A stretch of DNA of 7,274 nucleotides from Candidatus Sericytochromatia bacterium. GTDB lineage: Bacteria; Cyanobacteriota; Sericytochromatia; UBA7694; JACMQJ01. The stretch covers positions 1 to 7,274 of the forward strand of contig JACMQJ010000272.1 of assembly GCA_014377055.1 (NCBI GenBank), in the 5' to 3' direction. Each line of letters begins with the position of its first letter. Within the stretch, counting starts at the first letter, position 1. The notes beneath the pieces are model-generated. The model ran no database searches. It was not told the origin of the DNA and worked only from the letters and a program-made list of their open reading frames with translations. Positions 1-5,902 of this stretch are shown piece by piece. The position numbers and the translations under genes were made by a program.

Positions 1-707
1 GCTGTCTGATTTTCTTGACTTTTTTCTGCTTCTGTAATAGTAAATTTACGCATTGAAGTAGTTATAGGAATATATATATCATTATTAACATCCCTTGATT
101 TTATTTTTACTTTATCTTTTGTTTTTGCCTTATCTCTTGCTAAGCCAACAACTCTAAATCTAATACCACCAATAGTAATTAATTTTCCTATAGGGTTTTC
201 TTTTAAAAATAATTGTCTATTTAGGTTATATCCTAGTATACATACTTTACGAAATTGTTGTAAATCATCATCATTAATAAATCTCCCTCTTTCAAGATTA
301 AGACCTGTAACTGTCAGATACTCAGATGTTGTACCAACAATTTTTGCCACTGGTGAAAATTCTTGATAATTAACCTTTTTATCCAACAAATTTTGTGGGG
401 CAACTTGATCAATATAAGGTAAAACTGATTTTATGTAGGTTGCATCTTCATAAGATAATCCTTTGGAAAGAGTTCTTTTTGCTTTATCCTCCTGCTCTTT
501 ACTCAAAATAATGCTACTGACACGAATATTATTTAATCCAAAAGCTTTAATTTGATCAACTGCTTCTTCTTCTGCACCTTTACCAATAGATAGCATTGCT
601 ATGACAGCAGCTACACCAAAAATAACACCAAGCATTGTTAAAAAAGATCTAAGGCGATGCTGTTGTAAGCTTTTTAGAGCATAAAGAAGATTTTCAAGAA
701 CAAACAT
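1..707 (-). CDS. MacB/FtsX-type ABC transporter permease, N-terminal part (runs off the left edge)
   Basis: This is the first 235 codons of an inner-membrane ABC permease of the MacB/FtsX (YknZ-like) class, which works with a periplasmic adaptor in export or envelope maintenance. I translated it by hand; the frame stays open to the window edge. Residues 1-20 form a basic amphipathic lead (LKSLQQHRLRSFLT). Residues about 21-42 are the first membrane helix, including MLGVIFGVAAVIAML followed by SIGKGAEEE, a typical start for this family. The rest matches a MacB-type periplasmic core domain, with a V-x-G-x-x-x-E-Y-L-x-V-TGLNLERGRF stretch near residues 124-143 and a CILGYNL stretch near 156. The start ATG is 2 nt after the upstream adaptor stop, with a strong AGGAAGG Shine-Dalgarno at 723-717, 9 nt before it. 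There is no fused N-terminal ATPase, unlike E. coli MacB, so the ATPase is probably a separate subunit outside the window. The substrate is unknown. Confidence 0.88.
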   Translation of the reverse strand, partial: MFVLENLLYALKSLQQHRLRSFLTMLGVIFGVAAVIAMLSIGKGAEEEAVDQIKAFGLNNIRVSSIILSKEQEDKAKRTLSKGLSYEDATYIKSVLPYIDQVAPQNLLDKKVNYQEFSPVAKIVGTTSEYLTVTGLNLERGRFINDDDLQQFRKVCILGYNLNRQLFLKENPIGKLITIGGIRFRVVGLARDKAKTKDKVKIKSRDVNNDIYIPITTSMRKFTITEAEKSQENQT

Positions 708-709
708 AT

Positions 710-2152
710 TTAAATACCTTCCTGAGCATCTTTTTCAATCATTAATTTTTGCTCCAAACTAAGTCCGCTTTCAACAATACTTTGTTTAGCATTACTTAAA
801 CCAAGTTTGATATATTTTTTTGATTCATCAGGTAGATAAACAAAATTTTTATCTCCATCTTTATAAATAGATTTATTTGGTATCAACAAAACATTATCAA
901 TACTTTTTAAAATTATCTCGACATCAACGCTCATACCAGGTCTAAAAACACTACTTGATTTTTCTAAATCAATATCCAGATCAAAAACTTTACTTGCACC
1001 TTCAATATCTTCTCTTCCTTTTTTTTCAGTAGCAAGAAGACCTATCTTTGTTATTTTGCCATGAAAAGTTTTACCTTTAAGATTACTAGAAGTAATATTA
1101 CAAATCATTCCATTTTTTACTCTACCAATAAATTGCTCTTCAATCTGATTTTTGATAATAACATCATCAAGATTAGCAATCGAAATAAATGGTTTACCTT
1201 TGTTGATACTATCTCCTATTTTTACTTTTTCTAGTCCTTTATCACTCCATACTTTTGAAATAACAACTGTTCCATCAGCAGGAGATTTGATAACTGACTC
1301 AGCTATTTCACTCTTTATCTGTGCTAACTTTTTTATACTAATATCAGCTTTGATTTTTACTTTTTCTTTTTCCAAAATGATTTGTTTTTTACGAAAATCA
1401 AGATTATGCTTTTCGGTATCCAATGAGTTTTCAGATTTTTTTAATTCTAATCTAGCAATATTTTTATTTATTTCTGTCGCTCCTACTTTATTCAACATAT
1501 ACTCCGCTGTAGCTGTTTTAAACTCTTTTTCTTTTTGAGCTACAGTTAATTTTTGCTCCATCAAATCTTTTTGTTTTAGGATACCTTTGTTAAAAAGAAT
1601 CTTTTTTTGCTTTGATTCATTATTGGCAACACTAAGAGCTTTTTTTGCTAATTCAACATTAAGACTAAGCTTGTTTGTTTCTTCTTTAGTAGGTTGATCA
1701 ATAGTCCTTTTTAATTCCATCTTTTTTAATTCAAGTGTTTTTTGTGCCAATAAAATATTAGCATTAAGCTTAACTAACTCAGCAGAAGAATCTTTTTCCA
1801 TTAATAGCAAATCATTTTTTGCCGTTTCAGCATCAAGACTAATCTCATTCAGATCATCTTCTTGTTCTTTACTTTCAAGCTTAGCTATTAAAGCCCCTTT
1901 TTTTGTTTTTTCTCCATCCTCGGCTAATTTTTCAACTTTTGCGGAAAAAGGTGGTGCAATATATATTTGTTTTTTTGCTTCTATATCACCAACAATCTTG
2001 ATCGAAGAAATAAAGTTACCTTTTTTGACAGTAATAATATCTTTACTATTATCTTCGGTCACTTCCTTTTTATTAGGATCTTTTTCTGAAGAATAACTAA
2101 TTGTATTTAACAAACCTATAAGCAGAGGAACTAAAATTATCATTTTTTTCAT
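710..2152 (-). CDS. Periplasmic adaptor (HlyD/MacA-type membrane fusion protein) of an ABC exporter, secreted form
   Basis: 480 aa. It probably bridges the inner-membrane permease encoded next to it to an outer-membrane channel. Residues 1-21 look like a Sec signal peptide (KK, then a hydrophobic core) with a possible cleavage after SYS. There is no lipobox cysteine. The layout is the classic adaptor hairpin: the first half of a lipoyl-like domain (about 45-92, APPFSAKVEKLAEDGEKTKKGALIAKL), a very long Lys/Glu-rich coiled coil (about 95-285), the second lipoyl half (about 288-328, KSPADGTVV), a beta-barrel (about 330-417, ending in FRPGMSVDVEI) and a membrane-proximal domain (about 420-475). 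At 480 aa it is about 100 residues longer than E. coli MacA (roughly 370 aa), mostly in the coiled coil. Its start shares one base with the stop of the upstream adaptor (TAATG), with AGGAG at 2168-2164, 11 nt before the ATG. It is most likely translationally coupled in the same operon. Confidence 0.88.
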   Translation of the reverse strand: MKKMIILVPLLIGLLNTISYSSEKDPNKKEVTEDNSKDIITVKKGNFISSIKIVGDIEAKKQIYIAPPFSAKVEKLAEDGEKTKKGALIAKLESKEQEDDLNEISLDAETAKNDLLLMEKDSSAELVKLNANILLAQKTLELKKMELKRTIDQPTKEETNKLSLNVELAKKALSVANNESKQKKILFNKGILKQKDLMEQKLTVAQKEKEFKTATAEYMLNKVGATEINKNIARLELKKSENSLDTEKHNLDFRKKQIILEKEKVKIKADISIKKLAQIKSEIAESVIKSPADGTVVISKVWSDKGLEKVKIGDSINKGKPFISIANLDDVIIKNQIEEQFIGRVKNGMICNITSSNLKGKTFHGKITKIGLLATEKKGREDIEGASKVFDLDIDLEKSSSVFRPGMSVDVEIILKSIDNVLLIPNKSIYKDGDKNFVYLPDESKKYIKLGLSNAKQSIVESGLSLEQKLMIEKDAQEGI

Positions 2153-3579
2153 TAATTATTTTTCTCCTGAAACTCAGTAACTACTTCGTCACCTATTTTT
2201 AGACCATTTTTTATAACAGTTTCCATCTCATTACTAATTCCTGTTGTCACATATTGTTTATTAGTTTTTTCACCATTTTTTAAATAACAGTATGTTTTAT
2301 TATTTTCTTTGAAAATCACCTGAGAAGGAACACTAATAACGTCTCTGATATTATCAGTAGTAATCTCAATGTTAGCAGTCATACCAGGCTTGAGTAATGG
2401 TGAGTTATCAATTATTTTGATTATGACTTCAAAAACAACTATGTTATTTTTATCACGCTCAAATTTTTTATCTGCAACAGGAGCAATTTTTATTATTTGT
2501 CCATTGTATAGATTTTCGGGATAAGCATCTAAACTAAATTTTACTTTTTGCTCAAGATGAATTTTACTTATATCGACTTCATTAATAAACATTTTTAAGA
2601 TAGGTTTTTTGAGATCAAATATTTTTATAATACTGACACCTTCTCGAACAGAATCGCCTGCTTTTACTTTTACTTGCTCATCTCCAACCAACATTTTACC
2701 ATAAACAACAATGCCATCATCAGTTGTAATAAGACTTCCTCGTTTGATTAAATTTGAATAATAATCAAATTTTTCTTTAGTCTTTTTTATCTTTGCTTGA
2801 CTACTATCAATTTCGAGATTGGAGGTTTTGATAAAACTTTCCATTTCTTGCTTTTTTTTACTTAGACTTTGTTCGGCTGTTTTTAGATTAACTTTCTCTT
2901 TTTCGATTTCTTCGTTCAAAGGTCCTTTTTTTAATACTTTTAGATTAACTAGCAAATATTTTTTTTGTTTAATTAATTCAGTTAATTTATTTTTTGATTT
3001 CATTAGATCATTAATAGACATATATCCTGACTTATAAAGCTTTTCACGATCTGGTATTTCTTTTTGATAGATCGACATTTCTTTATTTAAAGTATTTAAT
3101 TCTTCCTCAGCTTTAACTATTGCTAGGCTATCTCTAACTTCAACTTTACTTTTTAGTTTTAATTTTGCTATTTTTATATCTATTTGAGCATTTTCTAGTT
3201 CTTTACTTATACGATAAGTATCTTTATATTTTGCTAACACAGCTATCTTACGATCATATTCTGATTCTTGATTGGTCAAAAATATTTTATCTCTTTCTTT
3301 CTCCTCTTTTGAGGTTGAAAGTTTACCAACTAATGTATTTTTTTTTACTATTTTACCTTCATCAATAAGAGTATCAATTTTACTAGAAAAAGCAGCAAGT
3401 ACAGTACTTTCATTTTCTGACCCAATTTCACCAGTATCATTAATTGTCACCAATAAATCTTTTTTTATCACCTTATAAGTTGAGATAGATTTTATTTCAT
3501 TTTTTTCTGTACATGATTGAGTTAGTATTAGCGAAAATAATAGAATTAAAAATATTGTGCTATTTTTTATAAATTTCAT
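2152..3579 (-). CDS. Lipoprotein periplasmic adaptor (HlyD/MacA-type) of an ABC exporter
   Basis: 475 aa; the first gene of the minus-strand export operon. Residues 1-22 form a hydrophobic signal sequence ending in LTQSC, so Cys23 is the likely lipidation site. The lipobox is loose, with T and Q at -3 and -2. The adaptor domains are: first lipoyl half about 45-90 (AAFSSKIDTLIDEGKIVKK), an extended coiled coil about 92-275, second lipoyl half about 280-322 (TTDDGIVVYGKM, then KAGDSVREG), beta-barrel about 325-408 with LLKPGMTANIEI, and a membrane-proximal domain with ISVPSQVIFKE and a closing GLKIGDEVV. It resembles the next gene in architecture, but the two sequences are clearly different by eye, so this is not a recent duplication. 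The ATG is the first possible start, because an in-frame TAA lies 9 nt upstream. Its only Shine-Dalgarno-like sequence (AGGA, 3600-3597) is 17 nt away, which is poor. An A9 tract on the coding strand (3346-3338) is a possible slippage site. Confidence 0.88.
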   Translation of the reverse strand: MKFIKNSTIFLILLFSLILTQSCTEKNEIKSISTYKVIKKDLLVTINDTGEIGSENESTVLAAFSSKIDTLIDEGKIVKKNTLVGKLSTSKEEKERDKIFLTNQESEYDRKIAVLAKYKDTYRISKELENAQIDIKIAKLKLKSKVEVRDSLAIVKAEEELNTLNKEMSIYQKEIPDREKLYKSGYMSINDLMKSKNKLTELIKQKKYLLVNLKVLKKGPLNEEIEKEKVNLKTAEQSLSKKKQEMESFIKTSNLEIDSSQAKIKKTKEKFDYYSNLIKRGSLITTDDGIVVYGKMLVGDEQVKVKAGDSVREGVSIIKIFDLKKPILKMFINEVDISKIHLEQKVKFSLDAYPENLYNGQIIKIAPVADKKFERDKNNIVVFEVIIKIIDNSPLLKPGMTANIEITTDNIRDVISVPSQVIFKENNKTYCYLKNGEKTNKQYVTTGISNEMETVIKNGLKIGDEVVTEFQEKNN

Positions 3580-3676
3580 ACGTAATTAAATTAGAGTCCT
3601 ATCAGAAAATATTTATTTCCACTTTTTTATTTAGTCCTTTTAGTCGGATTTCTTTATGAATTTTTAGTACTAGATT

Positions 3677-3704
3677 ACTATAAGCAAATAGAATTGGTGT
3701 GCAA
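3677..3704 (-). promoter_or_regulatory. Weak sigma70-like promoter candidate for the exporter operon
   Basis: On the minus strand, TTGCAC (3704-3699) is followed after 16 nt by TATAGT (3682-3677). The -10 matches 5 of 6 consensus bases but the -35 matches only 3 of 6. It would leave a leader of about 90 nt before the adaptor start at 3579. In DNA this AT-rich such a match can arise by chance, so this is only a candidate. Confidence 0.25.
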
Positions 3705-3782
3705 AATTCATGTATCTAAACAAATAAAGTGTTTAAATATATTTTTTAATAAAAAATTGGAAATTAAGGAGTAAAAAAAAAG

Positions 3783-3857
3783 ATGATGTTTGTATTAAAT
3801 TTGAGCATATTAGTTCATCCACCAAAGAAAGGAAATTGTCCTATAAACTATTGGTAA
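3783..3857 (+). other. Possible 24-codon small ORF with a strong ribosome binding site
   Basis: AAGGAG at 3766-3771 is followed by an A9 tract (3773-3781) and then two consecutive ATG codons at 3783 and 3786. The ORF runs 24 codons to TAA. The peptide begins MMFVLNLSILVHPPKKGNC and ends in NYW. After the stop the same frame stays open for another 17 codons to 3909, so this could also be the start of a gene broken by a stop. I recognise no family. It is antisense to the direction of the exporter operon. The good Shine-Dalgarno is the only positive evidence; chance is quite possible. Confidence 0.2.
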
Positions 3858-3858
3858 C

Positions 3859-3874
3859 CAGACAAATTTGCCTG
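3859..3874. repeat. 16-bp near-palindrome in the intergenic region
   Basis: CAGACAAA (3859-3866) is directly followed by TTTGCCTG (3867-3874). The arms are inverted copies with one mismatch and no spacer, a shape more like a dimeric protein-binding site than an RNA hairpin. Flanking TCCTA (3839-3843) and TAGGA (3875-3879) are also inverted, but they are not symmetric about the same centre. The bound factor, if any, is unknown. Confidence 0.35.
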
Positions 3875-3942
3875 TAGGATAGATATAACCTTAATCGTCA
3901 AAACTAAATAACATTACTGTAAATCAATATAACTAAAATAAT

Positions 3943-4272
3943 TTAATTCTGCTCTTTTGCTTCCAAGTTCTCATATATTTTTCTGATGATTATTTTAGCT
4001 TGTTCAAAATCTAATTTTTCTTCATTATAATCAATAAACTCATTGCCAAAATGTTCAAATCCATGTATGGAAAACGTATTTTCTTCTTTTTTTAGAACCA
4101 TACGTGCATGGCAATTTAGACCATCATAATCAATGATAACTTCTTTTTTATGATCAATTTCTTTTTCTCTTAAATCAGAAAGTGTATTAGAATAAACATC
4201 TCCTATTTTTTTAATTAAATTATTCTTATCATAGAAAACTTCTTCAACTAATACGTTTATCTCAGTTCTCAT
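3943..4272 (-). CDS. Hypothetical protein, 109 aa, no recognised family
   Basis: I do not recognise this protein. It is small, charged and probably cytoplasmic, with no signal peptide or membrane segment. The N-terminal part (about 1-45) is Lys/Glu-rich and likely helical. The middle has alternating hydrophobic residues suggesting beta strands (KKEVIIDYDGLNCHARMVL, then TFSIHGFEHFGNEF). The C-terminus is a predicted amphipathic helix (FEQAKIIIRKIYENLEAKE). The frame could begin 10 codons earlier at 4302, but I chose the ATG at 4272. It has AAGGG at 4285-4281, 8 nt upstream, whereas the earlier ATG has no visible ribosome site. The gene is transcribed divergently from the LpxB-like operon. It points the same way as the exporter genes but is 363 bp from them, so it is probably a separate unit. 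The sensible amino-acid composition and the good ribosome site support a real gene. Confidence 0.65.
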   Translation of the reverse strand: MRTEINVLVEEVFYDKNNLIKKIGDVYSNTLSDLREKEIDHKKEVIIDYDGLNCHARMVLKKEENTFSIHGFEHFGNEFIDYNEEKLDFEQAKIIIRKIYENLEAKEQN

Positions 4273-4280
4273 CTTTATCA

Positions 4281-4285
4281 CCCTT
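4281..4285 (-). promoter_or_regulatory. Ribosome binding site that decides the start of the 109-aa gene
   Basis: AAGGG on the minus strand (4285-4281) lies 8 nt before the ATG at 4272. The in-frame ATG at 4302 has no comparable sequence before it, so the shorter protein is preferred. Confidence 0.55.
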
Positions 4286-4315
4286 ATTTTCTCACTTAAC
4301 ATTTCTACATATTAG

Positions 4316-4321
4316 ATCATA
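4316..4321 (-). promoter_or_regulatory. Possible -10 element for the 109-aa gene
   Basis: TATGAT on the minus strand (4321-4316) matches 5 of 6 consensus -10 bases and lies about 44 nt before the ATG at 4272. No good -35 is present at 16-18 nt; the nearest hexamer is GACCAA. If the promoter is real it may depend on an activator. The palindrome at 4345-4364 would sit just upstream of the -35 position. Confidence 0.25.
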
Positions 4322-4344
4322 CTTTAAAAATTATGTTTTTGGTC

Positions 4345-4364
4345 TTGTTGAAAATTTTAAACAA
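4345..4364. repeat. 20-bp imperfect palindrome in the divergent spacer (candidate operator)
   Basis: TTGTT (4345-4349) and AACAA (4360-4364) are inverted copies around a central AAAATTTT (4351-4358). Only the pair 4350/4359 is mismatched. It sits between two divergent transcription units, where a regulator of either could bind. AT-only cores are common in this genome, but the TTGTT/AACAA arms extend the symmetry. Confidence 0.35.
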
Positions 4365-4450
4365 ATGATAATATTTAGTTGGTTATTTTATTGCAAATAT
4401 CGACTATGATAATTATATGTATTTAATATACTAAAAATATAAGCAACTTT

Positions 4451-4479
4451 TTGAGATTAATTGGTATGATAAAGATAAT
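4451..4479 (+). promoter_or_regulatory. Sigma70-like promoter for the LpxB-like/SDR/LLM operon
   Basis: TTGAGA (4451-4456) and GATAAT (4474-4479) are separated by exactly 17 nt, and each hexamer matches 5 of 6 consensus bases. Transcription would start near 4485-4487, giving a leader of about 40 nt before the ATG at 4527. It is the best promoter match I found in the window and lies where one is expected. A weaker alternative, TTGCAA-N17-TATATG, lies at 4391-4419. Confidence 0.55.
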
Positions 4480-4483
4480 AATA

Positions 4484-4499
4484 TTTGATTAATATCAAA
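4484..4499 (+). repeat. Inverted repeat at the predicted transcription start of the LpxB-like operon
   Basis: TTTGAT (4484-4489) and ATCAAA (4494-4499) are perfect inverted copies with a TAAT spacer. They overlap the predicted start of transcription, 5 nt after the -10 hexamer. The position fits an operator, or a weak hairpin at the 5' end of the transcript. The arms are short and AT-rich, so chance cannot be excluded. Confidence 0.3.
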
Positions 4500-4526
4500 A
4501 AATCTAAGTTATAGAGAATTATTTAA

Positions 4527-5855
4527 ATGAGTTTTGATGTAGTAATTATATCTAATGGACCTGGTGAGCTATCCACTTGGGTTAAGCCTCTTGCCGAAAA
4601 AATAAATGATACATTGCCAGAGGCACGCATTATAATTTGCCTAGTTCCATGTCCTTATGCAAGCGGAGCAGAAGAAGAAATTGCTCTTAGTTTTCATGGT
4701 GTTTCTGTTGTTTTAAGTGTCAAAGAAACTAGTAAATTTCTCTTTTCCAAAAAACTACCAAATAATTTTTCATTTAAAGAGAAAGGTATCATTATCCATC
4801 TTGGTGGTGACCAATTTTTCACTGTAATGATGGCATGGCGTACCAAATTTGCGTCTGTTGTCTATACTGAAAAGCTTGTTTTATGGCCAACAATTATTGA
4901 TAAATATTTGCTAACAGATCAAAATATTTATGCTAATGCTCGTTTAAAGAAAGTTAGTGCGACAAAATTGTCAGTTGTTGGTAATTTAATGGCTGATGCG
5001 GTTTCGCAAGAACTTAACCCACAAGAGATAAGGGCTAAGTTAGGTTTAAGCACAGATAGTTCTATTGTTTCTTTATTACCTGGTAGCAAGCCTTTTAAGG
5101 TTAAATATGCGACTCCGTTTTTTATTAAAATTGCTGATTATATAGCAAAAAAAAGTCCTGATACACAGTTTATTATCTCACAATCACCGTATACGCCACT
5201 TAATCAAATTGTTGGTTCTGTCATCGATCAAAAATGTATTTCAGCTTTGGATGGTGTTTCTGCAAGGTATGGTAAAACAGAAGATAATAATGTTTTGGTA
5301 ACAGAGCAAGGAACCGTTATTAATATCATACATCCTGATTATCAATATGAAGCCTATCAAGTTTCTGACCTAGCAATTACTTTACCTGGAACCAATACAG
5401 CTGAGTTAGCAATATTAGGTATACCGATGGTTGTACTTATGCCTCTTGATAGATTGGAAAATATACCAATAGAAGGATTTATTGGCTTAATCTCAGATTT
5501 ACCAATTATTGGTAAATATATTAAAAGCTTTTTGATAAAACAAGCTTTGAAAAAAATAAAATTTACAGCTTTACCAAATCAAAAACTTGGACAGATGGTA
5601 ACTCCAGAGTTTACAGGAACTAACATTCTGCCTGTCGAAGTAGCTAATACGGTTTATAATATTATTAGTCAGCCTTATAAGAGAAGAGAAATATCACTTA
5701 ATCTAAAAAAAGCAATGGGCTCAACAGGTGCAGTCAAAAATATTATCGTTAATATTATTGATGTACTACTAAAAAAATATCCTGACATGGAAATCCTAGA
5801 AACTAATAATAATTTTTCTGATTGGACAAAAAGAGAATCTGATACAGAATCTTAA
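4527..5855 (+). CDS. Lipid-A-disaccharide synthase-related glycosyltransferase (LpxB-like, GT-B fold)
   Basis: 442 aa, cytoplasmic or peripheral at the inner membrane. It is related to LpxB (CAZy GT19), which joins UDP-diacylglucosamine to lipid X. Residues 9-18 read SNGPGELSTW in place of the usual LpxB AGExSGD loop. LpxB-like landmarks are VVGNLMAD (150-157, like VGHP in LpxB), VSLLPGSK (181-188, matching LLPGSR), DLAITLPGTNTAELAILGIP (281-300, matching SGTATLE plus a following PMVV), and ALPN...TPE (348-361, matching the LPN and PE motifs near the LpxB C-terminus). These last elements form the nucleotide-sugar-binding half of the GT-B fold. The changed N-terminal acceptor region and the length (LpxB is about 380 aa) point to the LpxB-related family known, as I recall, mainly from cyanobacteria and of unproven function. 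Its acceptor is therefore unknown. The gene leads a plus-strand operon behind the promoter at 4451-4479. Its ribosome site is weak (GAGA, 4514-4517). Confidence 0.82.
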   Translation: MSFDVVIISNGPGELSTWVKPLAEKINDTLPEARIIICLVPCPYASGAEEEIALSFHGVSVVLSVKETSKFLFSKKLPNNFSFKEKGIIIHLGGDQFFTVMMAWRTKFASVVYTEKLVLWPTIIDKYLLTDQNIYANARLKKVSATKLSVVGNLMADAVSQELNPQEIRAKLGLSTDSSIVSLLPGSKPFKVKYATPFFIKIADYIAKKSPDTQFIISQSPYTPLNQIVGSVIDQKCISALDGVSARYGKTEDNNVLVTEQGTVINIIHPDYQYEAYQVSDLAITLPGTNTAELAILGIPMVVLMPLDRLENIPIEGFIGLISDLPIIGKYIKSFLIKQALKKIKFTALPNQKLGQMVTPEFTGTNILPVEVANTVYNIISQPYKRREISLNLKKAMGSTGAVKNIIVNIIDVLLKKYPDMEILETNNNFSDWTKRESDTES

Positions 5856-5894
5856 AAAATCCATAAATTAAAACCTGTATATCAAATTTTGTTT

Positions 5895-5900
5895 TATAAT
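5895..5900 (+). promoter_or_regulatory. Perfect -10 hexamer just before the SDR gene
   Basis: TATAAT lies 2 nt before the ATG at 5903, in the 47-nt gap after the LpxB-like gene. The hexamer 17 nt upstream (AACCTG) is not a -35, and no extended -10 TG is present. If it works, RNA would start near 5907, after that ATG, which would force use of a later start codon. The match could be chance in such AT-rich DNA. Confidence 0.25.
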
Positions 5901-5902
5901 TC

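Larger units (their letters stand above)
3580..3942. other. Intergenic region of 363 bp with no convincing gene
   Basis: This stretch lies between the stop of the small unknown gene and the start of the exporter operon. It is AT-rich with many stops in all frames. I see a weak promoter candidate for the operon, a TTTAGTC direct repeat with a 9-nt period (3630-3636 and 3639-3645), an AT-only inverted repeat (3741-3757), a short ORF with a good ribosome site (3783-3857), and a near-palindrome (3859-3874). The part from about 3790 to 3900 is less AT-biased than its flanks. I could not match it to a mobile element or a decayed gene. No GC-rich hairpin followed by a T-run is visible, so no terminator is called here. 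Confidence 0.6.

Noticed and set aside
1152..1538. Plus-strand open frame of 128 codons opposite the secreted adaptor
   Set aside because: It is antisense to a well-supported adaptor gene. Its Phe/Leu/Ser-rich composition is what the reverse of a Lys/Glu-rich coiled coil gives, and it has no ribosome site.
2819..3478. Three overlapping plus-strand frames of about 67-72 codons opposite the lipoprotein adaptor
   Set aside because: They overlap each other and a clear minus-strand gene, are Phe/Leu-rich reverse images of the Lys-rich coiled coil, and show no family features.
710..3579. RND-type efflux adaptors (AcrA-like) paired with an RND pump
   Set aside because: The gene directly downstream is a MacB/FtsX-type permease, so an ABC export role fits better. 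No RND pump is in the window.
3741..3757. Inverted repeat ATTTTTTA-A-TAAAAAAT as an intrinsic terminator
   Set aside because: The stem is made only of A-T pairs with a one-base loop and no GC core, so it would not form a stable terminator hairpin. Such repeats are expected by chance in this DNA.
3811..3891. Minus-strand 26-codon Trp/Tyr-rich frame as a transposase remnant
   Set aside because: It is bounded by TAA stops, has no usable start, and I could not match it to any transposase. No terminal repeats or target duplications were seen.
4273..4302. Ten-codon N-terminal extension of the 109-aa protein
   Set aside because: The upstream ATG lacks a ribosome site, while the internal ATG has AAGGG at 8 nt.
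4527..5855. Calling this gene canonical lpxB
   Set aside because: The C-terminal half fits LpxB, but the N-terminal loop reads NGPGE instead of AGExSGD, the protein is longer, and no lpx neighbours are present.
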